Below, piece after piece: positions 27,070-33,888 of a stretch of DNA of 64,000 bases (the first letter of the stretch is position 1; every line of letters starts with the position of its first letter). The DNA lies in NCBI RefSeq assembly GCF_947500255.1, contig NZ_CANMRL010000004.1:124001-188000 (forward strand). The letters are read 5' to 3'. The DNA is from an uncultured Psychroserpens sp. GTDB taxonomy: Bacteria; Bacteroidota; Bacteroidia; Flavobacteriales; Flavobacteriaceae. The notes beneath the pieces were generated by a model. It did not search any database. It saw only the letters and a list, made by a program, of their open reading frames with translations, and was not told the origin of the DNA. A program made the position numbers and the translations under genes.

Positions 27070-27909
27070 TCATTTAGTATCATGAAAAAAATAATTAACA
27101 CCAATACCAGCCGTTAAATAATGGTTCGTTTGATGTGTTGCTTTTGGCATATAATATGATTTCCAAATTAGGTTAGCAGGCGCTTTTTCATCTAATAGAT
27201 TAATTGATAAATCAAACGCTATTTTCATTTTATCAACTTCATCTTCTCCCATACTCATAAATAGATTAGAACTTAAAGTAGGGTTATCTTTTAGAAAATC
27301 ATCTAATTTCTTTACAAAAGCATTTTCTTCTCTCCAAAGAGCTGGGCTCAATGCAATTCTAGTATTAAAAAGATTAGGTTTTACAGTTAGCGAATAAAGT
27401 ACCAATAACCCTTCACGAGAATGTCCTACAATAGTTCTTTGATTATTTGTGTTATAGTTTTTCTCAACTAATGATATTACTTCACTTTCTAGATACTCTA
27501 AAAAACTATCTGCTTTACCTAGTGGAGAATTAGTTTCATCTAAATCTTGCTTTAAGAAAGGTGGTGTTAAATCGCGTTGCCTTGTCTTTTGGTCAATACT
27601 TGGTATTCCAACGACTATGACTTCAGGAATATTGCCAACACGAGAAAGTAAATCAGCGTCTGCTGCAATAGTATAGGTTAGAGAATTACCTCCTAATACG
27701 TACACTACTGGATATTGTTTCTCATTTGTATAGTTTCTAGGTTTTTTCACAATTAACTCTCTCGTCTCTTGAAGTACTATTGATTCTATCTCATAGGTGT
27801 CATATGTTGATGGTGTTTCTGATGTATCTAGAATAATGAATGTAGCAAAAACTGACATTAATGATGCTATACACGCAATCAGTATCGTATAAATTGTTCT
27901 TTTTTTCAT
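27070..27909 (-). CDS. Cassette 11: esterase-fold alpha/beta hydrolase, antisense to the array
   Basis: A 279-residue protein with an N-terminal membrane anchor (TILIACIASLMSVFATFII) and an esterase D/Fes-like alpha/beta hydrolase domain. The nucleophile elbow is GHSREG (Ser164), with Glu in place of the usual second Gly region; HQTNHY near the end may supply the His. It is the only clearly antisense gene in the array and needs its own promoter to the right of 27909. The cassette limits are 26963-28169. Confidence 0.8.
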   Translation of the reverse strand: MKKRTIYTILIACIASLMSVFATFIILDTSETPSTYDTYEIESIVLQETRELIVKKPRNYTNEKQYPVVYVLGGNSLTYTIAADADLLSRVGNIPEVIVVGIPSIDQKTRQRDLTPPFLKQDLDETNSPLGKADSFLEYLESEVISLVEKNYNTNNQRTIVGHSREGLLVLYSLTVKPNLFNTRIALSPALWREENAFVKKLDDFLKDNPTLSSNLFMSMGEDEVDKMKIAFDLSINLLDEKAPANLIWKSYYMPKATHQTNHYLTAGIGVNYFFHDTK

Positions 27910-28045
27910 TTTTATTCATTTCTAATTACTTGTTAGAAGAATCAAATAACAAAAAGGTTACAATTAATAGTACTTTTATTTAATGAATGGCATTTTTAGT
28001 ATAAAACAATATCTTACATAAGGACAAGATTTAATGTAAAAAAAC

Positions 28046-28178
28046 TGGCAACAACAACGTGTATAGTTAATAGTGTTTAAAGATGGTTCGGGAAATTCTA
28101 CCGAATTTCCGCACTCTTCGTTCTTTTTTGCTAACTTACCTCCTAACACTAATAACCATACACGAACACGTTGTAGCC
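28046..28178 (+). repeat. attC-like site 11 (type A)
   Basis: TGGCAACAAC + AACGTGTAT left, ATACACGAACAC + GTTGTAGCC right, hairpin GGGAAATTCTACCGAATTTCC. The outer match to its cassette start (GTTGTAGCCAATT against GTTGTTGCCAGTT) has two mismatches. Confidence 0.8.
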
Positions 28179-28206
28179 AATTGACAATCAAGACTTAAAA
28201 ATCATA

Positions 28207-28250
28207 TTCTACATTTGTAGAAGTTAAATAAAACCTCTACGTTTGTAGAG
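28207..28250 (+). promoter_or_regulatory. Pair of BlaI/MecI-like operators before the cassette 12 gene
   Basis: Two palindromes, TTCTACATTTGTAGAA (28207-28222) and CTCTACGTTTGTAGAG (28235-28250), share the TAC...GTA core of BlaI/MecI/CopY operators. Their centres are 28 bases apart and end 17 bases before the ATG. No blaI-like gene is present in the window. Confidence 0.5.
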
Positions 28251-28267
28251 TTAAAATATCATTATAA

Positions 28268-29173
28268 ATGAAAAAAGTCTTACTTCTATTTATTATTCTG
28301 CTTGGATTAACTTCTTGTAAAGAAAATACAGAAAAACAAACAACATCTGATGAAACATCAAATACTATTGAAAATTCTGCAGAAATGACAGAAGAGCAAA
28401 AGGATTTGAAAAAGAGCGCGATACCAATTAATAGCTTATCAAAGTTAAGCAACAAGATATATGATGAAATTGCAAATTTTGAAATATTAATGGTTGGAGA
28501 AATGCATGGGACAAAAGAGCCCGCCGAATTTGTCTATGGTCTATGTGACCTTATAACTGAATCTGAGAAAAAAGTTGTCTTAGCCTTAGAAATCCGTGCT
28601 TCACAGATGGAAAACTTATCAAATGACATGTCAATTGCCCAATTAAAAGAATTGGATTTCTTTCGCAGAGAAAATTTTGATGGTAGAAATGGTGTATCAA
28701 TGCTTGATTTAATCTACAATAGCATCCAAAATGAAAAAATCATTCTAAAATTTATTGATAATTCTTACCCGTCTTCAACCAGAGATTCATCCATGTACAT
28801 GGAAATACGTAACATCCATAGTAAACATCCAAACACCAAAATAGTTACTCTAACTGGAAATGTACATAATTCTTTTACACCCCTTTTTGACAAAGTAAGG
28901 ATTGGAGGTTACTTGTTAAATGATTCTGTTAATTTTGATTCTAAAAAAATCATGTCCATTAATCATGTATTTAGTGAAGGCAGCATGTTAAATAATGACG
29001 GTACAGGGTTAAAAATTAGCACTATTGAAAGAAAGGAAAATATTTATAATACTACCTTATCCCATGAAATGTTTTTATATAAGAAATTTCCTGAAGAACA
29101 AAATCGATGTACACATATCCTATATACTGATAAAGTAACGGCTTCAGGAATAGTTGAAAAAGATGATAGGTAA
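28268..29173 (+). CDS. Cassette 12: ChaN/erythromycin-esterase-like lipoprotein
   Basis: A 301-residue lipoprotein (LLGLTSC anchor). Motifs VGEMHGTKE (about 76-84), LALEIR and LTGNVHNSF have the Glu/His arrangement of the ChaN/TraB/EreA clan of haem-binding or metal-dependent hydrolases. Length fits ChaN-like proteins. The paired operators just upstream suggest it is inducible by a BlaI-type repressor encoded elsewhere. The cassette runs 28170-29403. Exact activity is not known. Confidence 0.7.
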   Translation: MKKVLLLFIILLGLTSCKENTEKQTTSDETSNTIENSAEMTEEQKDLKKSAIPINSLSKLSNKIYDEIANFEILMVGEMHGTKEPAEFVYGLCDLITESEKKVVLALEIRASQMENLSNDMSIAQLKELDFFRRENFDGRNGVSMLDLIYNSIQNEKIILKFIDNSYPSSTRDSSMYMEIRNIHSKHPNTKIVTLTGNVHNSFTPLFDKVRIGGYLLNDSVNFDSKKIMSINHVFSEGSMLNNDGTGLKISTIERKENIYNTTLSHEMFLYKKFPEEQNRCTHILYTDKVTASGIVEKDDR

Positions 29174-29271
29174 TGATAATAAATCTATCTTTTACATAAA
29201 AATGGACTTGGCAAAACTAACTCAAGAACATAGAATTACAAACAGAAAATCTAATAAATCAAATAAAATAA

Positions 29272-29412
29272 CTGGCCACAACAACGTGTATAATTAATTG
29301 CTTAATGGTGTTTAAAGATTATCACGGAAATTCTGCCGAATTTCCTTCACGCAGTTTCTTTTTGCTAACTTAGCGCTAACAGCAACTAACCATACACGAA
29401 CACGTTAGCAAC
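29272..29412 (+). repeat. attC-like site 12 (type A)
   Basis: CTGGCCACAAC + AACGTGTAT left, ATACACGAACAC + GTTAGCAAC right, hairpin GGAAATTCTGCCGAATTTCC. Left box mirrors the cassette start GTTGTAGCCAATT with two transitions. Confidence 0.8.
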
Positions 29413-29423
29413 AATATAAAAAA

Positions 29424-30263
29424 ATGAAGATAACCACATTGACACTTCTGTTACTTCTATGTTTCTCTTGTAAAGACAGAAGTCAAATTGCAAAGACTGA
29501 AACACAAAAAACTGATAATAATAAAATAGTAAAACCTGAATTTCAGTCAATTATTGATTCTTCTGATGTTAAAGGTTCAATATTAATTTACGATTTAAAC
29601 AAGGACAAATACTATTCAAATGACTTTGAATGGTCAAACACGGGGAATTTACCAGCATCTACATTCAAAATCGCAAATTCAATTATCGGACTTGAAACTG
29701 GCGTAATTGAAAATGATAGTGCCATATTTAAATGGGATGGGGAAAAGAAATGGTTAAAAAATTGGGAACAAGACCTAATACTTAGAGATGCTTTTCAATT
29801 TTCTTGTGTTCATTGTTATCAAGAGGTTGCAAGAAAAATTGGTTCAAAAACAATGAACGGTTATATATCAAAACTTAACTATGGAAATCTAGAAATTGAC
29901 TCTACTAACATCGATAAATTTTGGTTAGAAGGAGACTCCAGAATAAGTCAAATGCAACAAATCGACTTCCTGAAAAGGTTTTACAATTTTGAACTTCCTA
30001 TTTCCAAAAGAACTGAGAGTATAATGCGAAATATTATGCTCATTGAAGAAACTGACCAATATAAACTTAGTGGAAAATCTGGTTTATCAAATAATAACGG
30101 AAAATACAATGGTTGGTTTGTTGGGTTTGTTGAATTTAAAAACGATACATACTTATTTGCCACAAATCTGGAGCCTAAAAAAGAGTTTGATTTCAATTCT
30201 TTTATTAAAAAAAGGTTGGATTTAACTCTTCTCGGTCTTAGAAAATTGAATGTTCTGAAATAA
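29424..30263 (+). CDS. Cassette 13: class D (OXA-type) beta-lactamase family protein
   Basis: A 279-residue lipoprotein (LLLLLCFSC anchor) with the full class D motif set: STFK (79-82), S-C-V at 127-129, YGN (153-155), FWLEG near 166-170, KSG (218-220) and GWFVGF after it. The order and spacing are those of OXA enzymes that acylate beta-lactams; Lys82 would be the carboxylated base. It starts 20 bases after the cassette start at 29404, as in resistance integrons. Whether it confers resistance or acts as a BlaR-like sensor cannot be told, though no sensor membrane part is present. Confidence 0.88.
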   Translation: MKITTLTLLLLLCFSCKDRSQIAKTETQKTDNNKIVKPEFQSIIDSSDVKGSILIYDLNKDKYYSNDFEWSNTGNLPASTFKIANSIIGLETGVIENDSAIFKWDGEKKWLKNWEQDLILRDAFQFSCVHCYQEVARKIGSKTMNGYISKLNYGNLEIDSTNIDKFWLEGDSRISQMQQIDFLKRFYNFELPISKRTESIMRNIMLIEETDQYKLSGKSGLSNNNGKYNGWFVGFVEFKNDTYLFATNLEPKKEFDFNSFIKKRLDLTLLGLRKLNVLK

Positions 30264-30267
30264 ATAC

Positions 30268-30294
30268 TGGTGCTAACAATGGCTATAGTTAATT
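30268..30294 (+). repeat. Half attC-like site 13 (type B)
   Basis: TGGTGCTAAC + AATGGCTATA, the left arm of a type-B site, mirroring the cassette start GTTAGCAACA. It runs directly into the ATG at 30295, so its right arm has been lost. Confidence 0.65.
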
Positions 30295-30687
30295 ATGAAA
30301 AAATTCTTAATCTATTTTATATTATTTAATTCATTATTTGCAATTGCGCAAACTGAAAGAGATGTACTAATAAATGACATTCAAAATTCTATTAAAGCGT
30401 ATAACGAATCTGACTTTGAAACCTTATTAAAATATTTTCCAAAGTTTGTTTTTGACAATATTTCAAAAGAAGAATTATTGAAAGAATTATCAAAAAATCA
30501 TAAAATAAAAACTATAGATATCTCTGAAATCAAAATTGATACAATTATGACAATTGATTCTGTAAAATATGCAAAATTTCAAATAGGATCCAATACGCCA
30601 TCATATGGTATAAAAAATAATAGCAATTGGACTTTTATTGACGCAAACGAGAAAACAAAAAAGTATATCCCAATAGAAATTAGATAA
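30295..30687 (+). CDS. Cassette 14: small secreted hypothetical protein
   Basis: A 130-residue protein with a signal peptide (MKKFLIYFILFNSLFAIAQ). The mature part has NDIQNSIKAYNESDFETLLKYFP, reminiscent of NTF2-like snoaL folds, but without diagnostic residues. Its ATG abuts the truncated attC, and a decayed attC follows, so it is probably the last, partly eroded cassette. Function unknown. Confidence 0.6.
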   Translation: MKKFLIYFILFNSLFAIAQTERDVLINDIQNSIKAYNESDFETLLKYFPKFVFDNISKEELLKELSKNHKIKTIDISEIKIDTIMTIDSVKYAKFQIGSNTPSYGIKNNSNWTFIDANEKTKKYIPIEIR

Positions 30688-30708
30688 TCTTTTAATATAA
30701 TTAACTAC

Positions 30709-30820
30709 ACACAACAACATGAATCATTAATAGTGTTATTGATGGCTTAGGAAATTCTACCGAATTCCTACACTCTTGGTTCTTTTTTGCTAACCTATTG
30801 CCTCAACACAACACACCAAG
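30709..30820 (+). repeat. Decayed attC-like site at the end of the array
   Basis: The stretch CACAACAACATG, GGAAATTCTACCGAATTCC and TTCTTTTTTGCTAAC follows attC site 11 closely, but the CGTGTAT and ATACACG arms are mutated. It marks the distal end of the array. Confidence 0.65.
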
Positions 30821-30846
30821 CCTTCTAAAATTTCATTCACAAAAAA

Positions 30847-30889
30847 CAATTGCTTTCACAATTGGTTTTCCTTGTAGCGGGAACAGGAT
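30847..30889 (-). repeat. Fragment of tRNA 3' end with terminator
   Basis: GTAGCGGGAAC-A-GGA (30874-30889) matches most of the island core repeat. On the minus strand it is followed by CCAATTG/CAATTG and a T run, i.e. a terminator. It looks like a relic of an earlier integration at a tRNA gene. The rest of 30820-31040 shows nothing else I can support. Confidence 0.5.
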
Positions 30890-31011
30890 TAACTCGCTTC
30901 GCTCGTTGGACCATAAAAGAAAGCTTCCACAACAACCCAACTTTTAATTAAAATTTACTTTTTTGACATTTCAATTTTAAAAAGTAAACTTTCTAAAACC
31001 TTATTTACAAA

Positions 31012-31060
31012 AAAAGCCAAACACTTTCGTATTTGGCTTGTTGTAGCGGGAACTGGACTC
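31012..31060 (-). repeat. attL: tRNA-fMet 3' end with its original terminator
   Basis: GTAGCGGGAACTGGACTC (31043-31060) equals the 3' end of tRNA-fMet at 45940-45957. On the minus strand it is followed by AAGCCAAATAC-GAAA-GTGTTTGGCTT and a T run, most likely the original terminator of the tRNA before integration. Confidence 0.8.
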
Positions 31061-31183
31061 TTATTTCACATTTCAGGTTATTTCAAAAGTATTCTAATCG
31101 AATCTAAATTACTTAAAAGCCTATTAAAACCTTTGTTTATAACATATTTGAAATTATCTGAAATATCAATTAATGTAGAAATA

Positions 31184-31204
31184 TTCGGGAAGATTTCGGG
31201 AAGA
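31184..31204 (+). repeat. Left arm-type repeats of the island
   Basis: TTCGGGAAGA occurs twice with an 11-base period. The same arrangement (TTCGGGCAAA, ATCGGGAAGA) is found at 45874-45894 near the right end, as expected for integrase arm-binding sites. Confidence 0.6.
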
Positions 31205-31208
31205 TTTA

Positions 31209-31216
31209 TATATTTG
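31209..31216 (+). promoter_or_regulatory. Putative -7 box of the island integrase
   Basis: TATATTTG fits TAnnTTTG, 19 bases before the ATG. There is no TTG at the right distance; the arm repeats occupy that place, so integrase binding could repress its own gene. Confidence 0.4.
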
Positions 31217-31235
31217 CCATATAAATACTTAACTC

Positions 31236-32534
31236 ATGGCATCAATCAAGTACTTAGTGAAAGGAAAAAAGAATCCTTCACATCTATATATCAGGTTTTA
31301 TCATAGTAAAGATTTTGACCTAACTGTTAAAACAGGCATATTAATAAACCCTAGCCACTGGAATAACAAACTACAAAGGTTTAAGACAATTGCAGGAGAA
31401 ATACCCGACCAAGCTAAAACAATTAAGTACACAGAAGAATTAAGAGCATTTATCGTTTCAGAGTACAACAAAAGTTATTCTAGCGGAGAAATAATGGCTA
31501 CTCAATGGCTATCAAATACAGTAGACAGGTTTAACAATAGACCTAAAGACGGTGCAGATTATGAAACCTATTTTGTAACATTTGTTGAGAGATGGATAGA
31601 AGAATCAAAAAGTAGAGTTAACATGTCTTCTGGAAAAGTTATTAGTACCAGAACAATTCGCAAATACAATACCACTTTAGATAGGCTAAAAGAGTATGAA
31701 AAATTAAATAATATTCGTTTAAGACATTCAGATATAAGCTTAAAATTTCATCAAAAATTCATCAGTTATTTGGTCAGTAAAAAATATGGCAACAGTACAA
31801 TTGAAAAATACATTAGTCAAATTAAAATGTTCTCTAGAGAAGCTGAGGTAAACGGATATAAAATCAATCCAGAGTACAAAAGTAGACGATTCTCATACAG
31901 AAGAAACAAACCTCTTGACCCCTATTTGTCAATTGAAGAAATCCAAAAGATTTTCGACCTAGAGATAACGGATTCAAGACTAGACAAAATAAGAGACCTT
32001 TTTATTGTTGGGTTATGGACGGGTTTAAGAATTAGCGATTTTAAAGAGCAAAGCCGACTTCAAATTGTCAATAACAACATATTGATTAGTCAAACTCAGA
32101 AAACACTAGCTCCAGTAACAATTCCAATTCATCCTCAAGTGCAATTTGTATTAGATAAAAGAAAAGGAAAACTACCTTCATTCAATCTATCTTCAACAGC
32201 ATTAGAGGTTCTTTTTAATAAAGAAATAAAGAGGATTTGCAAAGAAGCTGGAATCATTCAAAAAATCATAGGAGACAAGCGAGACAAAGAGACCAATAGA
32301 AATGTAAGAGGTATTTACCCTAAACATGAATTAGTAAGCAGCCATATTTGCAGAAGGTCTTTCGTCACCAATCATTATGGAAAATTACCTAGCTTAGCAA
32401 TCATGGCTATAACAACCCATTCATCAGAAAAACAACTAATGGATTACGTCAAAATATCTCAAGACCAATATATAGAGATGGTTAGGGAACATTGGGAAAA
32501 AGAAGAGTCAAAAAAAACTTTAAAAGTCGTATAA
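31236..32534 (+). CDS. Island integrase (tyrosine recombinase)
   Basis: A 432-residue protein of the Bacteroidota phage-integrase type. An arm-binding N-terminal domain (to about 90) and a SAM-like core-binding domain (about 110-220) precede the catalytic domain, with Arg in GLWTGLRISDF, H-x-x-R in SHICRRSFV, His in ITTHSSEKQL and the Tyr nucleophile near MDYVKIS. It is unlike the recombinase at 13826 in length and sequence. The stop is directly followed by the ATG of the next gene, so the two are cotranscribed. It should act on the tRNA core. Confidence 0.92.
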   Translation: MASIKYLVKGKKNPSHLYIRFYHSKDFDLTVKTGILINPSHWNNKLQRFKTIAGEIPDQAKTIKYTEELRAFIVSEYNKSYSSGEIMATQWLSNTVDRFNNRPKDGADYETYFVTFVERWIEESKSRVNMSSGKVISTRTIRKYNTTLDRLKEYEKLNNIRLRHSDISLKFHQKFISYLVSKKYGNSTIEKYISQIKMFSREAEVNGYKINPEYKSRRFSYRRNKPLDPYLSIEEIQKIFDLEITDSRLDKIRDLFIVGLWTGLRISDFKEQSRLQIVNNNILISQTQKTLAPVTIPIHPQVQFVLDKRKGKLPSFNLSSTALEVLFNKEIKRICKEAGIIQKIIGDKRDKETNRNVRGIYPKHELVSSHICRRSFVTNHYGKLPSLAIMAITTHSSEKQLMDYVKISQDQYIEMVREHWEKEESKKTLKVV

Positions 32535-33437
32535 ATGAATTATCTCCTCCATAGTATAAAAGATATTAATACAGCCTTTATAATCAAGCCCTACGATCCA
32601 CACATTCATATTTCCTTTAATGACGACGAGAGGTTATTAATAGAAATAAATTCAAGTGTTTATAACCCCCATTTACCAAAATCAAAGGAAGCAATAATTG
32701 CTTCTTGGGCATTATTCGAATTAGATAGCTTTGGAGATGATTTTGAGAAAATCCCTATAAGCCTAAAAAAATATGACCCAAAGAAACATTTTGCAAAGTT
32801 TAAGTTTAACACATTAGAAGAAACTTTAGATTATAATGTCTTTAAAGCTGAAATGAGACACTGCATACAAGCAGATGAGGAAAGGTATAGGGAAGATGTT
32901 AGTAAAGGGCTATTGAGGGCTAACACAAGCTTAAAAATAAGGCATTTATTATCCAATAGGCTAGAGGGAATAAACAATTCCATAATATCCATAAGTCAGC
33001 TTGAATTAAACAAAACTCAAAATATTGTTAGAAACCTTTATTTGGATAGCTACAGATCTACTATAATCTATTTAAGTGACAAATACCAAGAATACTTGCC
33101 TAATAAAAACGAAGATAATGAGCTAGGCAAATTAATTACTCATGATAAAGTAAGTACTTTTCTAGCATTAGAAACCCAGCTTATTCATAAAGAATATATT
33201 CAAAAATCTGCTGGTCAATTATATTGGAACAATAAACGAGGCTTTAAAGTTAAACTAGTCAACTTTTGTAGACTTTTATATTCTAAAAATTATATAATCA
33301 AATACGTATCTATAGACAGAGTAATAGATTTCTTCGAGAAAAGATACAATATTCATACTGGAGATCAAGCAAAGCCGAGTAAGTTTAAAGGTTCAGAGAA
33401 ACTTTTAGAAGTTAGCTTTTACTTTTTAAAGTTTTGA
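32535..33437 (+). CDS. Hypothetical protein coupled to the island integrase
   Basis: A 300-residue soluble protein beginning on the base after the integrase stop. The N-terminal third contains HIHISFNDDERLLIEINSS; the middle is helical with KTQNIVRNLYLDSYRSTIIYLSDKYQEYL; the C terminus is basic. I recognise no domain. Tight coupling suggests a role in integration, excision or maintenance of the island. Confidence 0.65.
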   Translation: MNYLLHSIKDINTAFIIKPYDPHIHISFNDDERLLIEINSSVYNPHLPKSKEAIIASWALFELDSFGDDFEKIPISLKKYDPKKHFAKFKFNTLEETLDYNVFKAEMRHCIQADEERYREDVSKGLLRANTSLKIRHLLSNRLEGINNSIISISQLELNKTQNIVRNLYLDSYRSTIIYLSDKYQEYLPNKNEDNELGKLITHDKVSTFLALETQLIHKEYIQKSAGQLYWNNKRGFKVKLVNFCRLLYSKNYIIKYVSIDRVIDFFEKRYNIHTGDQAKPSKFKGSEKLLEVSFYFLKF

Positions 33438-33545
33438 TCTCTTCCAGTTCCCCTTAAATTCCCTTCAAAAAAAACACTTCTCAGCAATACTAAGGCATAA
33501 GTTGCTTCTGAATTCCCAATATTTAGCAACCTCTTTTATACCCGA

Positions 33546-33553
33546 TATATTTG
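33546..33553 (+). promoter_or_regulatory. Putative -7 box before the HTH gene
   Basis: TATATTTG fits TAnnTTTG and lies 23 bases before the ATG at 33577; the expected -33 region reads TTTA. Confidence 0.35.
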
Positions 33554-33576
33554 CCTCATAACATTAAAATAAAACT

Positions 33577-33888
33577 ATGAGTGAACAAGTATTAATGTCT
33601 CAAATTACACCTGCTGAATTAGCAAGACTCATCACAGAAGGTGTGAGAGACGAAGTAGCAAAATTGATGAGTATAAATCGTGCCGAACAAACTCAAGAAA
33701 GCGAAGAAGAGTTTTTAACAATCAAAGAAGCCTGTAATTATTTAAAATGCTCTACAGCCAAACTTTGGAGGTTGAGAAGAGATGGTGAAATTCCATATAT
33801 AACTAGCGGAAGAACCATTCTTATTTCTAAATCGGACTTGGATTCTTTTATTAAATCTAATAGAAAGAAAGGAGGTCAAGATGATTAG
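33577..33888 (+). CDS. Excisionase-like helix-turn-helix protein
   Basis: A 103-residue protein with a MerR-type HTH_17 domain at about residues 47-98: FLTIKEACNYLKCSTAKLWRLRRDGEIPYI, then ILISKSDLDSFI. This is the common Bacteroidota element protein that binds DNA as excisionase or regulator. It overlaps the next gene by 8 bases. Confidence 0.85.
   Translation: MSEQVLMSQITPAELARLITEGVRDEVAKLMSINRAEQTQESEEEFLTIKEACNYLKCSTAKLWRLRRDGEIPYITSGRTILISKSDLDSFIKSNRKKGGQDD

Larger units (their letters stand above)
15020..30820 (+). mobile_element. Integron-like array of about 14 gene cassettes
   Basis: Cassettes begin at G of GTTRRRY-like boxes at 15020, 15957, 16877, 17432, 18144, 18856, 19769, 20785 (ATT variant), 21543, 24361, 26963, 28170, 29404 and, decayed, about 30290. 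Each holds one to three genes followed by an attC-like palindrome. Start/end pairs agree within cassettes while differing between them: GTTGTGCTT/AAGCACAAC, GTTAGCC/GGCTAAC, GTTGTAACAC/GTGTTACAAC, GTTGGGCATA/TATGCCCAAC, GTTAGGCAC/GTGCCTAAC, TTGTACCTA/TAGGTACAA, GTTGGCATT/AATGCCAAC. This is the integron cassette rule. The cassette starting at 21543 matches only in the core box. The host recombinase is the gene at 13826. Confidence 0.85.

Noticed and set aside
27976-28191. Minus-strand 71-codon frame
   Set aside because: It is read from attC site 11 and changes between cassettes, so it is a shadow of the repeat.
15832-29412. The long palindromes as simple transcription terminators
   Set aside because: They lack consistent T runs, are 130-190 bp with conserved outer boxes, and their ends co-vary with distant cassette starts, which terminators would not do.
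15832-30820. CRISPR array or short interspersed repeats (MITE-like)
   Set aside because: Repeat units are separated by whole genes of varied length, no target-site duplications are visible, and the junction is at a fixed G^TT.
15020-30820. Prophage or conjugative element
   Set aside because: No structural, packaging, relaxase or transfer genes are found between 13376 and 30820.
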